This document shows, in pieces, positions 1 through 7,322 of a DNA stretch of 9,292 nucleotides. Made by a program: the position numbers and the translations under genes. This DNA is from CAZQAA01 sp964591255. Lineage in GTDB: Bacteria > Desulfobacterota > DSM-4660 > Desulfatiglandales > Desulfatiglandaceae. The DNA lies in contig CAZQAA010000178.1 in NCBI GenBank assembly GCA_964591255.1, positions 1 through 9,292 of the forward strand, written 5' to 3'. The notes below the pieces were generated by a model. It did not search any database and had not been told where the DNA came from. It saw only the letters and a program-made list of their open reading frames with translations. The first letter of the stretch is position 1. Each line of letters starts with the position of its first letter.

Positions 1-1521
1 CCCCTTCGTGCGAACAAGTTCACCCTGAATGGGCTTGGGCTATATGTGGATTTCTCGAAAAACAGGATCACGGAAAAGACAGTGCAGCTCTTAGTGAAAC
101 TGGCAAAGGCCGCTGGTCTGAAAGATGCAATAAAAGATATGTTCGAGGGCAAGAGGATCAATAAAACGGAAAATCGCCCTGTACTCCATATAGCCCTAAG
201 GAACCGTTCCAATAGGCCGATATATGTAAATGACAGGGATGTAATGCCTGATGTCAATGCAGTTCTTGAAAAGATGGCCGATTTTTCCCATAGGGTCAGG
301 ACAGGCAAGTGGAAGGGATTTACGGGTAAGCGAATAAAAAACATAGTAAATATAGGGATTGGAGGCTCAGATCTGGGACCGGCCTTTGCATGTGAGGCCT
401 TGAGATACTATTCTGATCGTAATCTGAACGTCTCTTTTGTATCAAATGTGGATCCAACACACATCATGGAAACCCTTAGAGACAAATCGTGTGAAGAAAC
501 ACTCTTTATTGTGGCATCAAAGACATTCACCACACAGGAGACAATGACCAATGCGCATACTGCGAGGGAATGGGTCCTTGAAAATATACGGGATGAAAAG
601 GCTGTTTCCTCACATTTTGTGGCGGTTTCAACCAACAGAAATGGTGTAAAGGCATTCGGAATTGATCCTGACAATATGTTCGTTTTCTGGGATTGGGTTG
701 GAGGGCGCTATTCCCTTACGTCTGCAATAGGACTTCCCATAATGATCTCAATCGGCCCGGAAAATTTTTTTGAGCTTCTGGAAGGGTTCCATGAAATGGA
801 CTGCCACTTCAGAGACAATCCCCTTGAAAAAAATATCCCTGTCATCATGGGTCTGCTGGGCATATGGTATAACAATTTTTTCGGGGCCGAGACATATGTA
901 GTTTTGCCATACGATCAGTATCTGCACAGATTTCCTGCCTATCTCCAGCAGGCAGACATGGAGAGCAATGGCAAATACATAGACAAAAACGGGCAAAAAG
1001 TTGACTATCAGACAGGACAGATAGTATGGGGGGAGGCAGGGACAAACGGACAACACGCATTCTACCAACTGATACACCAGGGGACAAAACTCATTCCAGC
1101 CGATTTTATCGGGTTCGCAAAATCCCTGAATCCCAGGAAAGACCATCATCCCAAACTCATCTCAAACCTTCTTGCCCAGACAGAGGCACTTGCCTTCGGC
1201 AAAGATGTGGAAACAGTAAGGGCCGAAGGTGTGGATGAATGGCTTGTTCCGTATAAAGTATTTGAGGGAAATCGTCCAAGCACTACTATAATGGCAGAGA
1301 AGCTGACACCGGCTGTCCTGGGAAAGCTTATTGCCATGTACGAACACAAGATATTCACCCAGGGTGTCATCTGGAACATATACTCTTTTGATCAATGGGG
1401 GGTAGAACTTGGAAAGGCGCTTGCAAACAGGATCCTGCCGGAACTCCTTTCAGAAAAGGGTGAACTCGGTCACGATCCTTCTACGAACAATCTGATTAAT
1501 TTTTTCAGAAGGAATAAATAA
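1..1521 (+). CDS. pgi: Glucose-6-phosphate isomerase, 5'-partial
   Basis: Cytoplasmic isomerase interconverting glucose 6-phosphate and fructose 6-phosphate in glycolysis and gluconeogenesis. The frame is open from base 1 and reads recognisable Pgi sequence (FTLNGLGLYVDFSKNRIT) before the GTG at 46, so that GTG is an internal Val and not the start. By comparison with E. coli Pgi (549 residues, from memory) about 35 N-terminal residues lie outside the window. In the visible 506 residues the three catalytic residues are present: Glu321 in MESNGK, His352 in NGQHAFYQ and Lys472 in QWGVELGK. The phosphate-binding segments NIGIGGSDLGP and ASKTFTTQET and the signature DWVGGRYSL are also intact. The segment before VPYKVFEGNRP is about eight residues shorter than in E. 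coli. The aldolase gene follows after 25 bases, which suggests co-transcription. Identification is secure. Confidence 0.97.
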   Translation, partial: PLRANKFTLNGLGLYVDFSKNRITEKTVQLLVKLAKAAGLKDAIKDMFEGKRINKTENRPVLHIALRNRSNRPIYVNDRDVMPDVNAVLEKMADFSHRVRTGKWKGFTGKRIKNIVNIGIGGSDLGPAFACEALRYYSDRNLNVSFVSNVDPTHIMETLRDKSCEETLFIVASKTFTTQETMTNAHTAREWVLENIRDEKAVSSHFVAVSTNRNGVKAFGIDPDNMFVFWDWVGGRYSLTSAIGLPIMISIGPENFFELLEGFHEMDCHFRDNPLEKNIPVIMGLLGIWYNNFFGAETYVVLPYDQYLHRFPAYLQQADMESNGKYIDKNGQKVDYQTGQIVWGEAGTNGQHAFYQLIHQGTKLIPADFIGFAKSLNPRKDHHPKLISNLLAQTEALAFGKDVETVRAEGVDEWLVPYKVFEGNRPSTTIMAEKLTPAVLGKLIAMYEHKIFTQGVIWNIYSFDQWGVELGKALANRILPELLSEKGELGHDPSTNNLINFFRRNK

Positions 1522-1546
1522 CTGCAAAAGAACAGGGGGAAATGTC

Positions 1547-2542
1547 ATGCCCATGAACTACAAGGATTTCGGCCTCGTCAATACAATAGAGATGTTCAAG
1601 GATGCGATGAAAAGGAAATATGCCGTCCCGGCATATAATTTTAACAACATGGAGCAGCTGCAGGCCATTATCAACGGCTGCGGCAAATCGGGTTCCCCGG
1701 TCATTCTACAGGTATCGAGTGGTGCACGCAAATATGCCAATCCCGTTCTCCTACGCCACATGGGTGCGGGAGCGGTGGAAATGGCGCGGGCAGCAGGCTA
1801 CACCATTCCCATTGCCCTCCACTTAGATCATGGAGACAGCCTGGAATTATGTATCTCCTGCATAGATAACGGATTCTCTTCGGTCATGATCGACGGCTCC
1901 CATCTCCCTTATGAAGAAAACGTGGACTTGACAAAAAAGGTTGTGGAGTATGCCCATCAACATGATGTCACGGTAGAAGGGGAACTCGGTGTGCTTGCCG
2001 GCATCGAAGACGACGTTGTAGCAGCCAAGTCCATCTATACCCAACCGGAAGAGGTTGAAGACTTCTTGAAAAAGACAGGGGTGGATTCCCTTGCCATTTC
2101 CATCGGCACATCGCACGGCGCCTTTAAATTCAAGCCGGAACAATGCACTCTCAACAAAGACGGCGTCCTTGTACCGCCTCCGCTTCGGTTTGATATCCTT
2201 GAGGAGATCGAAAAACGCATACCTGGCTTTCCTATCGTCCTGCACGGATCCAGCTCCGTACTCCCCAAATACGTTAACATTATCAATAATAATGGCGGTG
2301 CCCTCGAGGCGGCTGTAGGCATACCCGAAGAGCAGCTGAGAAAGGCGGCAAGGTCTGCTGTATGCAAGATCAATATCGACTCGGACGGGCGTTTGGTTAT
2401 CACCGCCATGATCCGTAAGATACTCAAGGAAAATCCGGCTGAATTCGATCCCCGCAAGTATCTCGGCCCTGCCCGGGAAGAACTCACAAAGATGATTATC
2501 GAGAAAAATGAAAATGTCCTCGGCAGCGCAGGAAAATATTAA
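1547..2542 (+). CDS. fba: Class II fructose-1,6-bisphosphate aldolase
   Basis: Zinc-dependent aldolase that reversibly cleaves fructose 1,6-bisphosphate to dihydroxyacetone phosphate and glyceraldehyde 3-phosphate in the cytoplasm. The 331 residues form one aldolase domain. Visible family features are LHLDHGDS with the catalytic Asp94 and zinc-ligand His95, GELG with Glu145, GTSHG with zinc-ligand His190, VLHGSSS with zinc-ligand His233, and the phosphate-binding KINIDSD near residues 274-280. The region between the last two motifs (about 236-268) is longer than in the short tagatose-bisphosphate aldolases, as is usual for the CbbA-like fructose-bisphosphate group. The start ATG at 1547 has AGGGGGA at 1534-1540. 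A second in-frame ATG two codons later is possible but less well spaced. It sits between pgi and the enolase-like gene. Activity on tagatose bisphosphate cannot be excluded from sequence alone. Confidence 0.94.
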   Translation: MPMNYKDFGLVNTIEMFKDAMKRKYAVPAYNFNNMEQLQAIINGCGKSGSPVILQVSSGARKYANPVLLRHMGAGAVEMARAAGYTIPIALHLDHGDSLELCISCIDNGFSSVMIDGSHLPYEENVDLTKKVVEYAHQHDVTVEGELGVLAGIEDDVVAAKSIYTQPEEVEDFLKKTGVDSLAISIGTSHGAFKFKPEQCTLNKDGVLVPPPLRFDILEEIEKRIPGFPIVLHGSSSVLPKYVNIINNNGGALEAAVGIPEEQLRKAARSAVCKINIDSDGRLVITAMIRKILKENPAEFDPRKYLGPAREELTKMIIEKNENVLGSAGKY

Positions 2543-2563
2543 TGTTTAATCAATATAACATAT

Positions 2564-2569
2564 GGAGGG
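2564..2569 (+). promoter_or_regulatory. Ribosome binding site deciding the enolase-like start
   Basis: GGAGGG lies 7 bases before the ATG at 2577. The earlier in-frame ATG at 2562 overlaps this motif and has no Shine-Dalgarno sequence of its own, so translation most likely begins at 2577. Confidence 0.75.
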
Positions 2570-2576
2570 TATAACT

Positions 2577-4091
2577 ATGGCTCGTGAGACTGTTGTTTCC
2601 AGATTTACCTTAACAGGAAGAGAGGTCCTTTCCTCTTATGCATCTTTTACCATTGAAGGAGTGATGACCGCACGAGTTAAAAGAGGCAAAGACACATGGA
2701 CTATCGAGGAGCGAAACGGGATTGCCAAGGGGACGTCAGACGGAGAGAACGAGGCCATCTACATCCCGAACACAAGGGCGATAAGATCTATCGAAAAGAA
2801 TATTGCGCCGCTACTGCCCAGAAAAGTAATCATCAAAAGGCCTGGAGACATTCTAAGAGCGGTTGAAGAGTTTGATCTGAAGCTCGTGGAAAATGCCGGC
2901 CCCAATAAAAAACGCTGGGGGGGAAATGCATGCCTGGCAGCCTCCACGGTATTTTTCCAGACATTGTTGAATGCATCGGGGATAAGACCCTGGAACCTCC
3001 TTGTTCCAAGGGGTTTGAAGAGTTTTACCATGCCTAATATCGCCTTTAACATGGTGTGCGGCGGCGAGCATGTCCCAGGCACAAAGCAGGATATCCAGGA
3101 GATGTTCTTCCTTGCCATGAAGGAAAAATCGATTAAAGGTGTATTCTCCACAGCTATCAAATTCTTCCGACAATTTGAAAAGAATCTGGTCAGGGATGGC
3201 CTTCCCACCGGTACTGCAAAGGAGAGAGGCTTTGTCTTTCCGGTAAAAGACAACTACGAAGGACTTGAACGTATCAAGGAGTGTGCTGCGCAGCTCGGCC
3301 TAAAACCTCAAGACTATGCGATCGGAACGGACAATGCATTTTCCGAGATCCAAAAAGGTGAAGATCTCAGAAAGGAAGGAAAATACGATATGAGATTTTC
3401 CGGTCTCGGGGTCATATCACGGGAAAAGCTGATCGAATTCAATGCCACAATCGTAAATAATGCGGACAACTTTATCACAATGGAAGATCCTGGTTCAGAA
3501 TGCGACATTGAGGCCCACAGGATGATGAATGAAAAATACGGGGACAGGGTGCAGATTGTTATTGATGATGCCGCCGTAACCCAAATGAGATTCATTATCC
3601 CGTTTCTTGCCGCTCCTGATCAAAAAGACCGCGCAGGCAATTCCGTGCTTATCAAGCTGAACCAGGCCGGGACTTTTACAGAAACATGTCTTGCCACTGA
3701 AATAGTCTTGGGCCTGGCCGACGTAGAGAGGGTAGAAAGATTTCTTGCGGCACGTAAAGATCTTAAAAAAGTGCTCCGCGAACTGAAAAAGATAGGAGTA
3801 GGCAGTCTTGAAGAGGCCCTTGACAACATAAAAGATACAGGATGCTCAGCATTTTTTTCTCACAGGTCTACTGAAGGGCCTTCAGAATTCCTGCCGCTTA
3901 TGCCGCTCATATACGGTTCGGTGAGCAAAAGGATATGGTTAAAGGCGGGGGCCCCAAATGGCGAACGCAACCTGCAGAACTATGATCCGCTCATCCGTGC
4001 AGAAGAGGAAATGAGGGGAAAAGGCATCAAGACAAAGGTGGCCGGATTCGACGGATTGCCGGCAGGGGTGACTGTCCCTGTCAGGGCCTAA
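2577..4091 (+). CDS. Divergent enolase-family protein (phosphopyruvate hydratase-like)
   Basis: Aligned by eye along its whole length with enolase, which interconverts 2-phosphoglycerate and phosphoenolpyruvate. At 504 residues it is much longer than the usual roughly 430. Counterparts of the yeast enolase active site are visible: His165 (GGEH; H159), Glu175 (DIQE; E168), Glu216 (KERG; E211), Asp252 (GTDN; D246), Glu303 (MED; E295), an Asp of the pair 330-331 (D320), Lys360 (VLIKLNQAGTFTET; K345), His429-Arg430-Ser431 (SHRS) and Lys456 (KAGAPNGER; K396). Departures are an N-terminal SSYASFTIE where enolases have DSRGNPTVE, no clear PSGAST loop (the loop with Ser39), AKERG in place of GDEGG, and about 41 extra charged residues around 379-420. 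It lies 34 bases after the aldolase gene. A genuine but divergent enolase is likeliest; a paralogue acting on a related 2-phospho acid is possible. No gene symbol is given because function is not certain. Confidence 0.85.
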   Translation: MARETVVSRFTLTGREVLSSYASFTIEGVMTARVKRGKDTWTIEERNGIAKGTSDGENEAIYIPNTRAIRSIEKNIAPLLPRKVIIKRPGDILRAVEEFDLKLVENAGPNKKRWGGNACLAASTVFFQTLLNASGIRPWNLLVPRGLKSFTMPNIAFNMVCGGEHVPGTKQDIQEMFFLAMKEKSIKGVFSTAIKFFRQFEKNLVRDGLPTGTAKERGFVFPVKDNYEGLERIKECAAQLGLKPQDYAIGTDNAFSEIQKGEDLRKEGKYDMRFSGLGVISREKLIEFNATIVNNADNFITMEDPGSECDIEAHRMMNEKYGDRVQIVIDDAAVTQMRFIIPFLAAPDQKDRAGNSVLIKLNQAGTFTETCLATEIVLGLADVERVERFLAARKDLKKVLRELKKIGVGSLEEALDNIKDTGCSAFFSHRSTEGPSEFLPLMPLIYGSVSKRIWLKAGAPNGERNLQNYDPLIRAEEEMRGKGIKTKVAGFDGLPAGVTVPVRA

Positions 4092-4104
4092 AAACCCTGT
4101 TTTT
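4082..4104 (+). terminator. Weak intrinsic terminator or attenuator candidate
   Basis: A perfect 5-bp stem, CAGGG (4082-4086) with CCCTG (4095-4099), encloses an 8-base loop and is followed by five T residues. It overlaps the stop codon of the enolase-like gene. The stem is short for a strong terminator, so partial termination before the downstream phosphorylase gene is the most that can be proposed. Confidence 0.35.
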
Positions 4105-4152
4105 CATTTGCAGATTGGAAACAATTTGACGCTATTGACGGAAAGGATAGAA

Positions 4153-6051
4153 ATGCAACAGCCTGCAAAAAGATTAGAGACAGTTTGTTCCGGCCTTATG
4201 AAACCCGTTAAGGCTGCAAAGGCCCTTCACCATCATGAACCTGATTATTCAAGGCCTCCTTTGAAAATTCCGAGCGATACCCGCAGACGTCTGTTCGGCA
4301 GACTGCGTTTTCTTTATGGTGAAAATGTCGCAAAGGCATATATGCCCGAACTGGAGAGGGTCCTCAAAGTCTATTATGCCCATAAGACAATGGAAATGAT
4401 CGAGGCGGAAAAGGGCTATAAACCCGAAGAACGGTTTACAGAAAAGGATGTGATTCTTATCACTTACGGTGATATCCTGCGCGGTGATGAATCCTCTCCT
4501 CTCGCCACCTTGGCCAGATTCTGTGATTCATATCTGGAAGGGAACATTAATACACTTCACATCCTGCCCTTCTTTCCATACTCTTCGGACAGGGGATTCG
4601 CCATAACAGATTTTGAGACAGTGGATCCGCACCTCGGGACATGGGACGATATTCACGCCCTGGAAAACCGTTATCGTCTCATGTTTGACGGAGTAATAAA
4701 TCATGTGTCTTCCAAGAGCCGCTGGTTTCAGCAGTTTCTTAACGGAAATCCCCACTACTGGAATTTTTTTATCAATTACAGCTCAAAAGATGATCTGGGC
4801 CCGGAAGAACGTAAAATGATTTTTCGTCCTCGAACCTCGGATATTCTGACTGAGTTTCAGACAATCAATGGTCCCCGGTATGTATGGACAACCTTTTCTC
4901 AAGACCAAATAGACCTCAATTACAAAAACCCTGAAGTCCTGATACGGGTAATCGAAATCCTACTTCTGTATGTCCGCCATGGGGCAACAATCATCCGGCT
5001 TGACGCTGTAACCTACCTGTGGGCCGAGCCCGGAACCAGATGTGTACACCTGGATCAGACCCATGAGATCATCAGGCTGTTCCGGGACATTCTGGACACG
5101 GTTGCCCCCGATGTGGCCTTGATAACGGAAACAAATGTCCCCCATGAGGAAAATATCTCCTATTTCGGCAATGGTCATGACGAGGCCCAGATGGTATATA
5201 ACTTTGCCCTGCCACCCTTAGTACTTTATACGTTCTATGCAGAAAACGCCACGGTTCTCTCCAAATGGGCTGCGGGACTTAATGCTCCATCAAATACAAC
5301 AAATTTCTTTAACTTTCTGGACTCTCATGACGGAATCGGCCTGATGGCGGTCAAAAATATCTTGAAGAAAGAAGAGATCGATTTCATCATCAAAAACGCA
5401 GAAAAACATGGCGGATATATCTCATACAGGACGGGCGAGGACGGGACAGAGGAGCCCTATGAGATCAACATCACGTGGTTCAGTGCCCTTAATCTTGAAG
5501 AGAGTGATGAGGACATAGCCTTTCAGGTCAGACGCTTTGTGGCCTCGAGGATCATCGGGCTGGTTCTTGCGGGGGTTCCAGGGATCTATCTCCATAGCCT
5601 TATCGGGACACGTAATGACATTGAGGCGGTTATGATTAGCAAATCGAAAAGAGATATCAACCGGACGATTATCTCCTATGACGCCATCACAAAAGCGCTG
5701 GAAGACCCTCTCTCCAAGATATCACGTATCAACAGGGAACTTGGGAGGCTCATCACCATCCGGACAAAGCAAAGGGCCTTTCATCCCAACGGGGAACAAA
5801 AAATCCTCACAATATCACCTGAGGTGTTTGCTGTCTTGAGGGTGTCACCCAAAGGGGAACAGCGTATCCTGACATTGACGAATGTTGGAAGGAATTCCTG
5901 CCACCTTGAAATTCCGCTTGCAATACTGGATAGTGACGCAACAGAGTGGTATGATCTGGTAAGTGATATGGAATGGATGGCAGAGGATGAACGGATCCGA
6001 ATCACACTGCAGCCCTATGATGTAGCTTGGCTTACGCCCATAAAAGGCTAA
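4153..6051 (+). CDS. GH13_18 phosphorylase, probably glucosylglycerate phosphorylase (sucrose phosphorylase family)
   Basis: Predicted cytoplasmic retaining alpha-glucoside phosphorylase: alpha-glucoside plus phosphate gives alpha-glucose 1-phosphate plus the released acceptor. In the 632-residue form the GH13 barrel runs from about residue 100 (ILITYGDILRGD). It shows LPFFPYSSDRGFAITDF, DGVINHVS (about 179-186), nucleophile Asp284 in IIRLDAVTYLW, acid/base Glu326 in LITETNVPHEENISYFG, and transition-state Asp393 in FLDSHDGIG. A C-terminal beta domain ends in QPYDVAWL. The ETNVPHEEN segment and the roughly 100-residue N-terminal extension resemble the YcjM/glucosylglycerate phosphorylase branch rather than sucrose phosphorylase, from memory of those families. 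ATG 4153 is chosen over an in-frame TTG at 4108 because AGGAT stands just upstream of it. It follows the enolase-like gene by 61 bases and ends 4 bases from the convergent HDOD gene. Substrate is inferred; sucrose or another glucoside remains possible. Confidence 0.85.
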   Translation: MQQPAKRLETVCSGLMKPVKAAKALHHHEPDYSRPPLKIPSDTRRRLFGRLRFLYGENVAKAYMPELERVLKVYYAHKTMEMIEAEKGYKPEERFTEKDVILITYGDILRGDESSPLATLARFCDSYLEGNINTLHILPFFPYSSDRGFAITDFETVDPHLGTWDDIHALENRYRLMFDGVINHVSSKSRWFQQFLNGNPHYWNFFINYSSKDDLGPEERKMIFRPRTSDILTEFQTINGPRYVWTTFSQDQIDLNYKNPEVLIRVIEILLLYVRHGATIIRLDAVTYLWAEPGTRCVHLDQTHEIIRLFRDILDTVAPDVALITETNVPHEENISYFGNGHDEAQMVYNFALPPLVLYTFYAENATVLSKWAAGLNAPSNTTNFFNFLDSHDGIGLMAVKNILKKEEIDFIIKNAEKHGGYISYRTGEDGTEEPYEINITWFSALNLEESDEDIAFQVRRFVASRIIGLVLAGVPGIYLHSLIGTRNDIEAVMISKSKRDINRTIISYDAITKALEDPLSKISRINRELGRLITIRTKQRAFHPNGEQKILTISPEVFAVLRVSPKGEQRILTLTNVGRNSCHLEIPLAILDSDATEWYDLVSDMEWMAEDERIRITLQPYDVAWLTPIKG

Positions 6052-6055
6052 GGGA

Positions 6056-6925
6056 TCATGTCATGGCACTGAAAAGCTCATTAATTTTTTCATCTGCATC
6101 ACGCAGGTAGACTTTTATATCCTCCAAGATCTTTTCGTCTATCCCTGTAATTTCAAGATCCTCATCATCTATTTCAGGAGGGACGGGATTGCCTTCCACA
6201 CCCAAGCCAACCTCCTGGGAAACGGCATTGGCGATCTTAAGGACGGCAACGTCAAAAGGAGAGACCTCTTCCGGCAGTGCAGTATGATGATGGCAGGCAA
6301 TGGGATTTCTTATCACGTCAGGGAATCTCCATCTAGTAAGCAACATACCGCCCACCTCACCATGGTCAAGACCGATTATCCTGCGTTCAGCCATATGGAG
6401 TTCATGCCTTGCTGACTCCTTGGCCTCTTCCAACGCATTCGCGAAATCCTCACTGAAAAAAAGATTCAACACCACCTTCCCAATATCGTGGAGCAGACCA
6501 ATAACAAAAAGGCTTTCATTCTCATCCTGTTTGCCGAGTCTTGTGCTTAACTCTCTAATGGCCGTAGCCACTGCCAGACTATGTATCCAGAGACCGTCTA
6601 TTGAAAAATCGGACGAACTCTTTGATGCAGGCAGGGAGTTCATGACTCCTATTGACAGGGCGAGAGATCTGACCATATTAAAACCAAGCAAAGGCACGGC
6701 CCTCTGCAATGTAGATATTTCTTGTGAAAATCCGTAATAAGCAGAATTTGCCACTTTAAGGATCTTTGATGTGAGAGCAGGATCGTGGGAAACTGCCTCG
6801 GCTATATCTGAAGCATTGCTACGGCTGATTTCCATTAAATTCAACAGCTTAGGCAATACCACCGGAAGTGTGGGGAGTTCATCTATCTTTGAGTATATTT
6901 TTACCCGCAATTTGTCATTCTCCAT
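6056..6925 (-). CDS. HDOD-domain signalling protein
   Basis: A soluble 289-residue protein made mostly of one HDOD domain (about residues 12-215), a relative of the HD phosphohydrolases that usually serves as a signal-output or protein-interaction module. Visible family features are LPTLPVVLPKLLNLM (18-32), the SHDPALTSKILKVANSAYYG block (46-65), LQRAVPLLGFNMVRSLAL (73-90) and LLHDIGKVVL (144-153). His115, His146-Asp147, His188 in LDHGEVGG and the triple His at 212-214 are present, so metal binding cannot be ruled out. No transmembrane segment or receiver domain is seen, and the C-terminal about 65 residues are acidic. The start ATG has TCCTCC on the + strand at 6931-6936, i.e. GGAGGA in the transcript, 5 bases before it. 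It is transcribed toward the carbohydrate operon and is probably monocistronic. Its specific pathway cannot be read from the sequence. Confidence 0.92.
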   Translation of the reverse strand: MENDKLRVKIYSKIDELPTLPVVLPKLLNLMEISRSNASDIAEAVSHDPALTSKILKVANSAYYGFSQEISTLQRAVPLLGFNMVRSLALSIGVMNSLPASKSSSDFSIDGLWIHSLAVATAIRELSTRLGKQDENESLFVIGLLHDIGKVVLNLFFSEDFANALEEAKESARHELHMAERRIIGLDHGEVGGMLLTRWRFPDVIRNPIACHHHTALPEEVSPFDVAVLKIANAVSQEVGLGVEGNPVPPEIDDEDLEITGIDEKILEDIKVYLRDADEKINELFSAMT

Positions 6926-7026
6926 CAGCTTCCTCCGCTTTTTTGATTGAACGGCATTTCCAATTCGAGCATATCAGAATTAGATCTATGTACTTTTTTG
7001 TTTACAATATCTGTGGTTCTATTGTA

Positions 7027-7056
7027 TTTATAGGTTCATCATTTAACATCTGTCAA
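7027..7056 (-). promoter_or_regulatory. Candidate sigma70-type promoter for the HDOD gene
   Basis: On the - strand a perfect TTGACA (7056 to 7051) is followed after 18 bases by TATAAA (7032 to 7027). It would give a leader of roughly 90-95 bases before the HDOD start. The -35 box lies within an inverted repeat at 7048-7061. Confidence 0.55.
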
Positions 7057-7061
7057 CAGAT
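7048..7061. repeat. Short inverted repeat over the HDOD -35 box, upstream of the tRNA
   Basis: ATCTGT and ACAGAT form perfect 6-base arms around a CA centre. It covers the candidate -35 box on the - strand and ends 7 bases before the tRNA-Val gene, so a protein bound there could affect either. This placement is the only support for an operator role. Confidence 0.4.
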
Positions 7062-7068
7062 ATCCTTT

Positions 7069-7143
7069 GGGCGGTTAACTCAGCGGGAGAGTGCCATCCT
7101 CACACGGTGGAAGTCGCGGGTTCAAATCCCGCACCGCCCACCA
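7069..7143 (+). tRNA. tRNA-Val, anticodon CAC, with encoded CCA
   Basis: A complete cloverleaf can be drawn. The acceptor stem GGGCGGT pairs with ACCGCCC (7133-7139), the D stem ACTC with GAGT, and the anticodon stem CCATC with GGTGG (one T-G pair). The loop CTCACAC carries CAC at 7101-7103, and the T stem GCGGG pairs with CCCGC around TTCAAAT. Discriminator A7140 and the templated CCA (7141-7143) follow. It reads the valine codon GUG. The gene stands alone between the divergent HDOD gene and a hypothetical gene. Its 3' end is not repeated elsewhere in the window, so there is no sign here of an integrated element using it as an attachment site. No confident tRNA promoter or terminator was identified. 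Confidence 0.97.
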
Positions 7144-7212
7144 CTCAGCAAAAATTCTGAAAATTTCATCCCTATCTCCCACCTCTCTTCCTTAAAATCA
7201 AAAACAGGGGGT

Positions 7213-7227
7213 TGGTTCAGGAAGCCG
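7213..7227 (+). repeat. 15-base direct repeat, copy 1
   Basis: TGGTTCAGGAAGCCG occurs here and again at 7949-7963, 736 bases apart, on either side of most of the hypothetical gene. The copy here is intergenic. Its origin is unclear. Confidence 0.5.
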
Positions 7228-7282
7228 TGGGGCATGAAAAAAAGGTTGACAGGACATGATGTTTTTCGTCCGGTTTTTCCGA

Positions 7283-7311
7283 TTGACAGGATCAATATGG
7301 CGATTTAGAAA
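7283..7311 (+). promoter_or_regulatory. Candidate promoter for the hypothetical gene
   Basis: A perfect TTGACA (7283-7288), a 17-base spacer and TAGAAA (7306-7311; four of six matches to TATAAT) would start transcription near 7318. Such a start leaves almost no leader for the ATG at 7323 but a normal one for the TTG at 7350. Confidence 0.4.
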
Positions 7312-7322
7312 TAACTTCGGTA

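Noticed and set aside
31..39. GGGCTTGGG shared with the spacer near 8117
   Set aside because: A 9-base match in a 9-kb window is expected by chance.
46..48. GTG at 46 as the start of pgi
   Set aside because: The frame is open to base 1 and the upstream residues match the Pgi N-terminal region, so the gene begins outside the window.
748..1149. Antisense frame of 133 codons inside pgi, and similar antisense frames in fba and the enolase-like gene
   Set aside because: They are shadows of strongly conserved genes, with no ribosome binding site and no protein-family resemblance.
2562..2576. ATG at 2562 as the start of the enolase-like gene
   Set aside because: It overlaps the GGAGGG ribosome binding site that properly serves the ATG at 2577, and the extra five residues look non-homologous.
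4108..4152. TTG at 4108 as the start of the phosphorylase
   Set aside because: No ribosome binding site precedes it, whereas AGGAT stands before the in-frame ATG at 4153.
7151..7168. A+T hairpin after the tRNA as a terminator
   Set aside because: The AATT/AATT-type pairing is too weak and has no T run after a stable stem.
6868..7308. 146-codon + strand frame across the HDOD start and the tRNA
   Set aside because: It overlaps the HDOD gene in antisense and runs through the complete tRNA-Val, so it cannot be a normal coding region.
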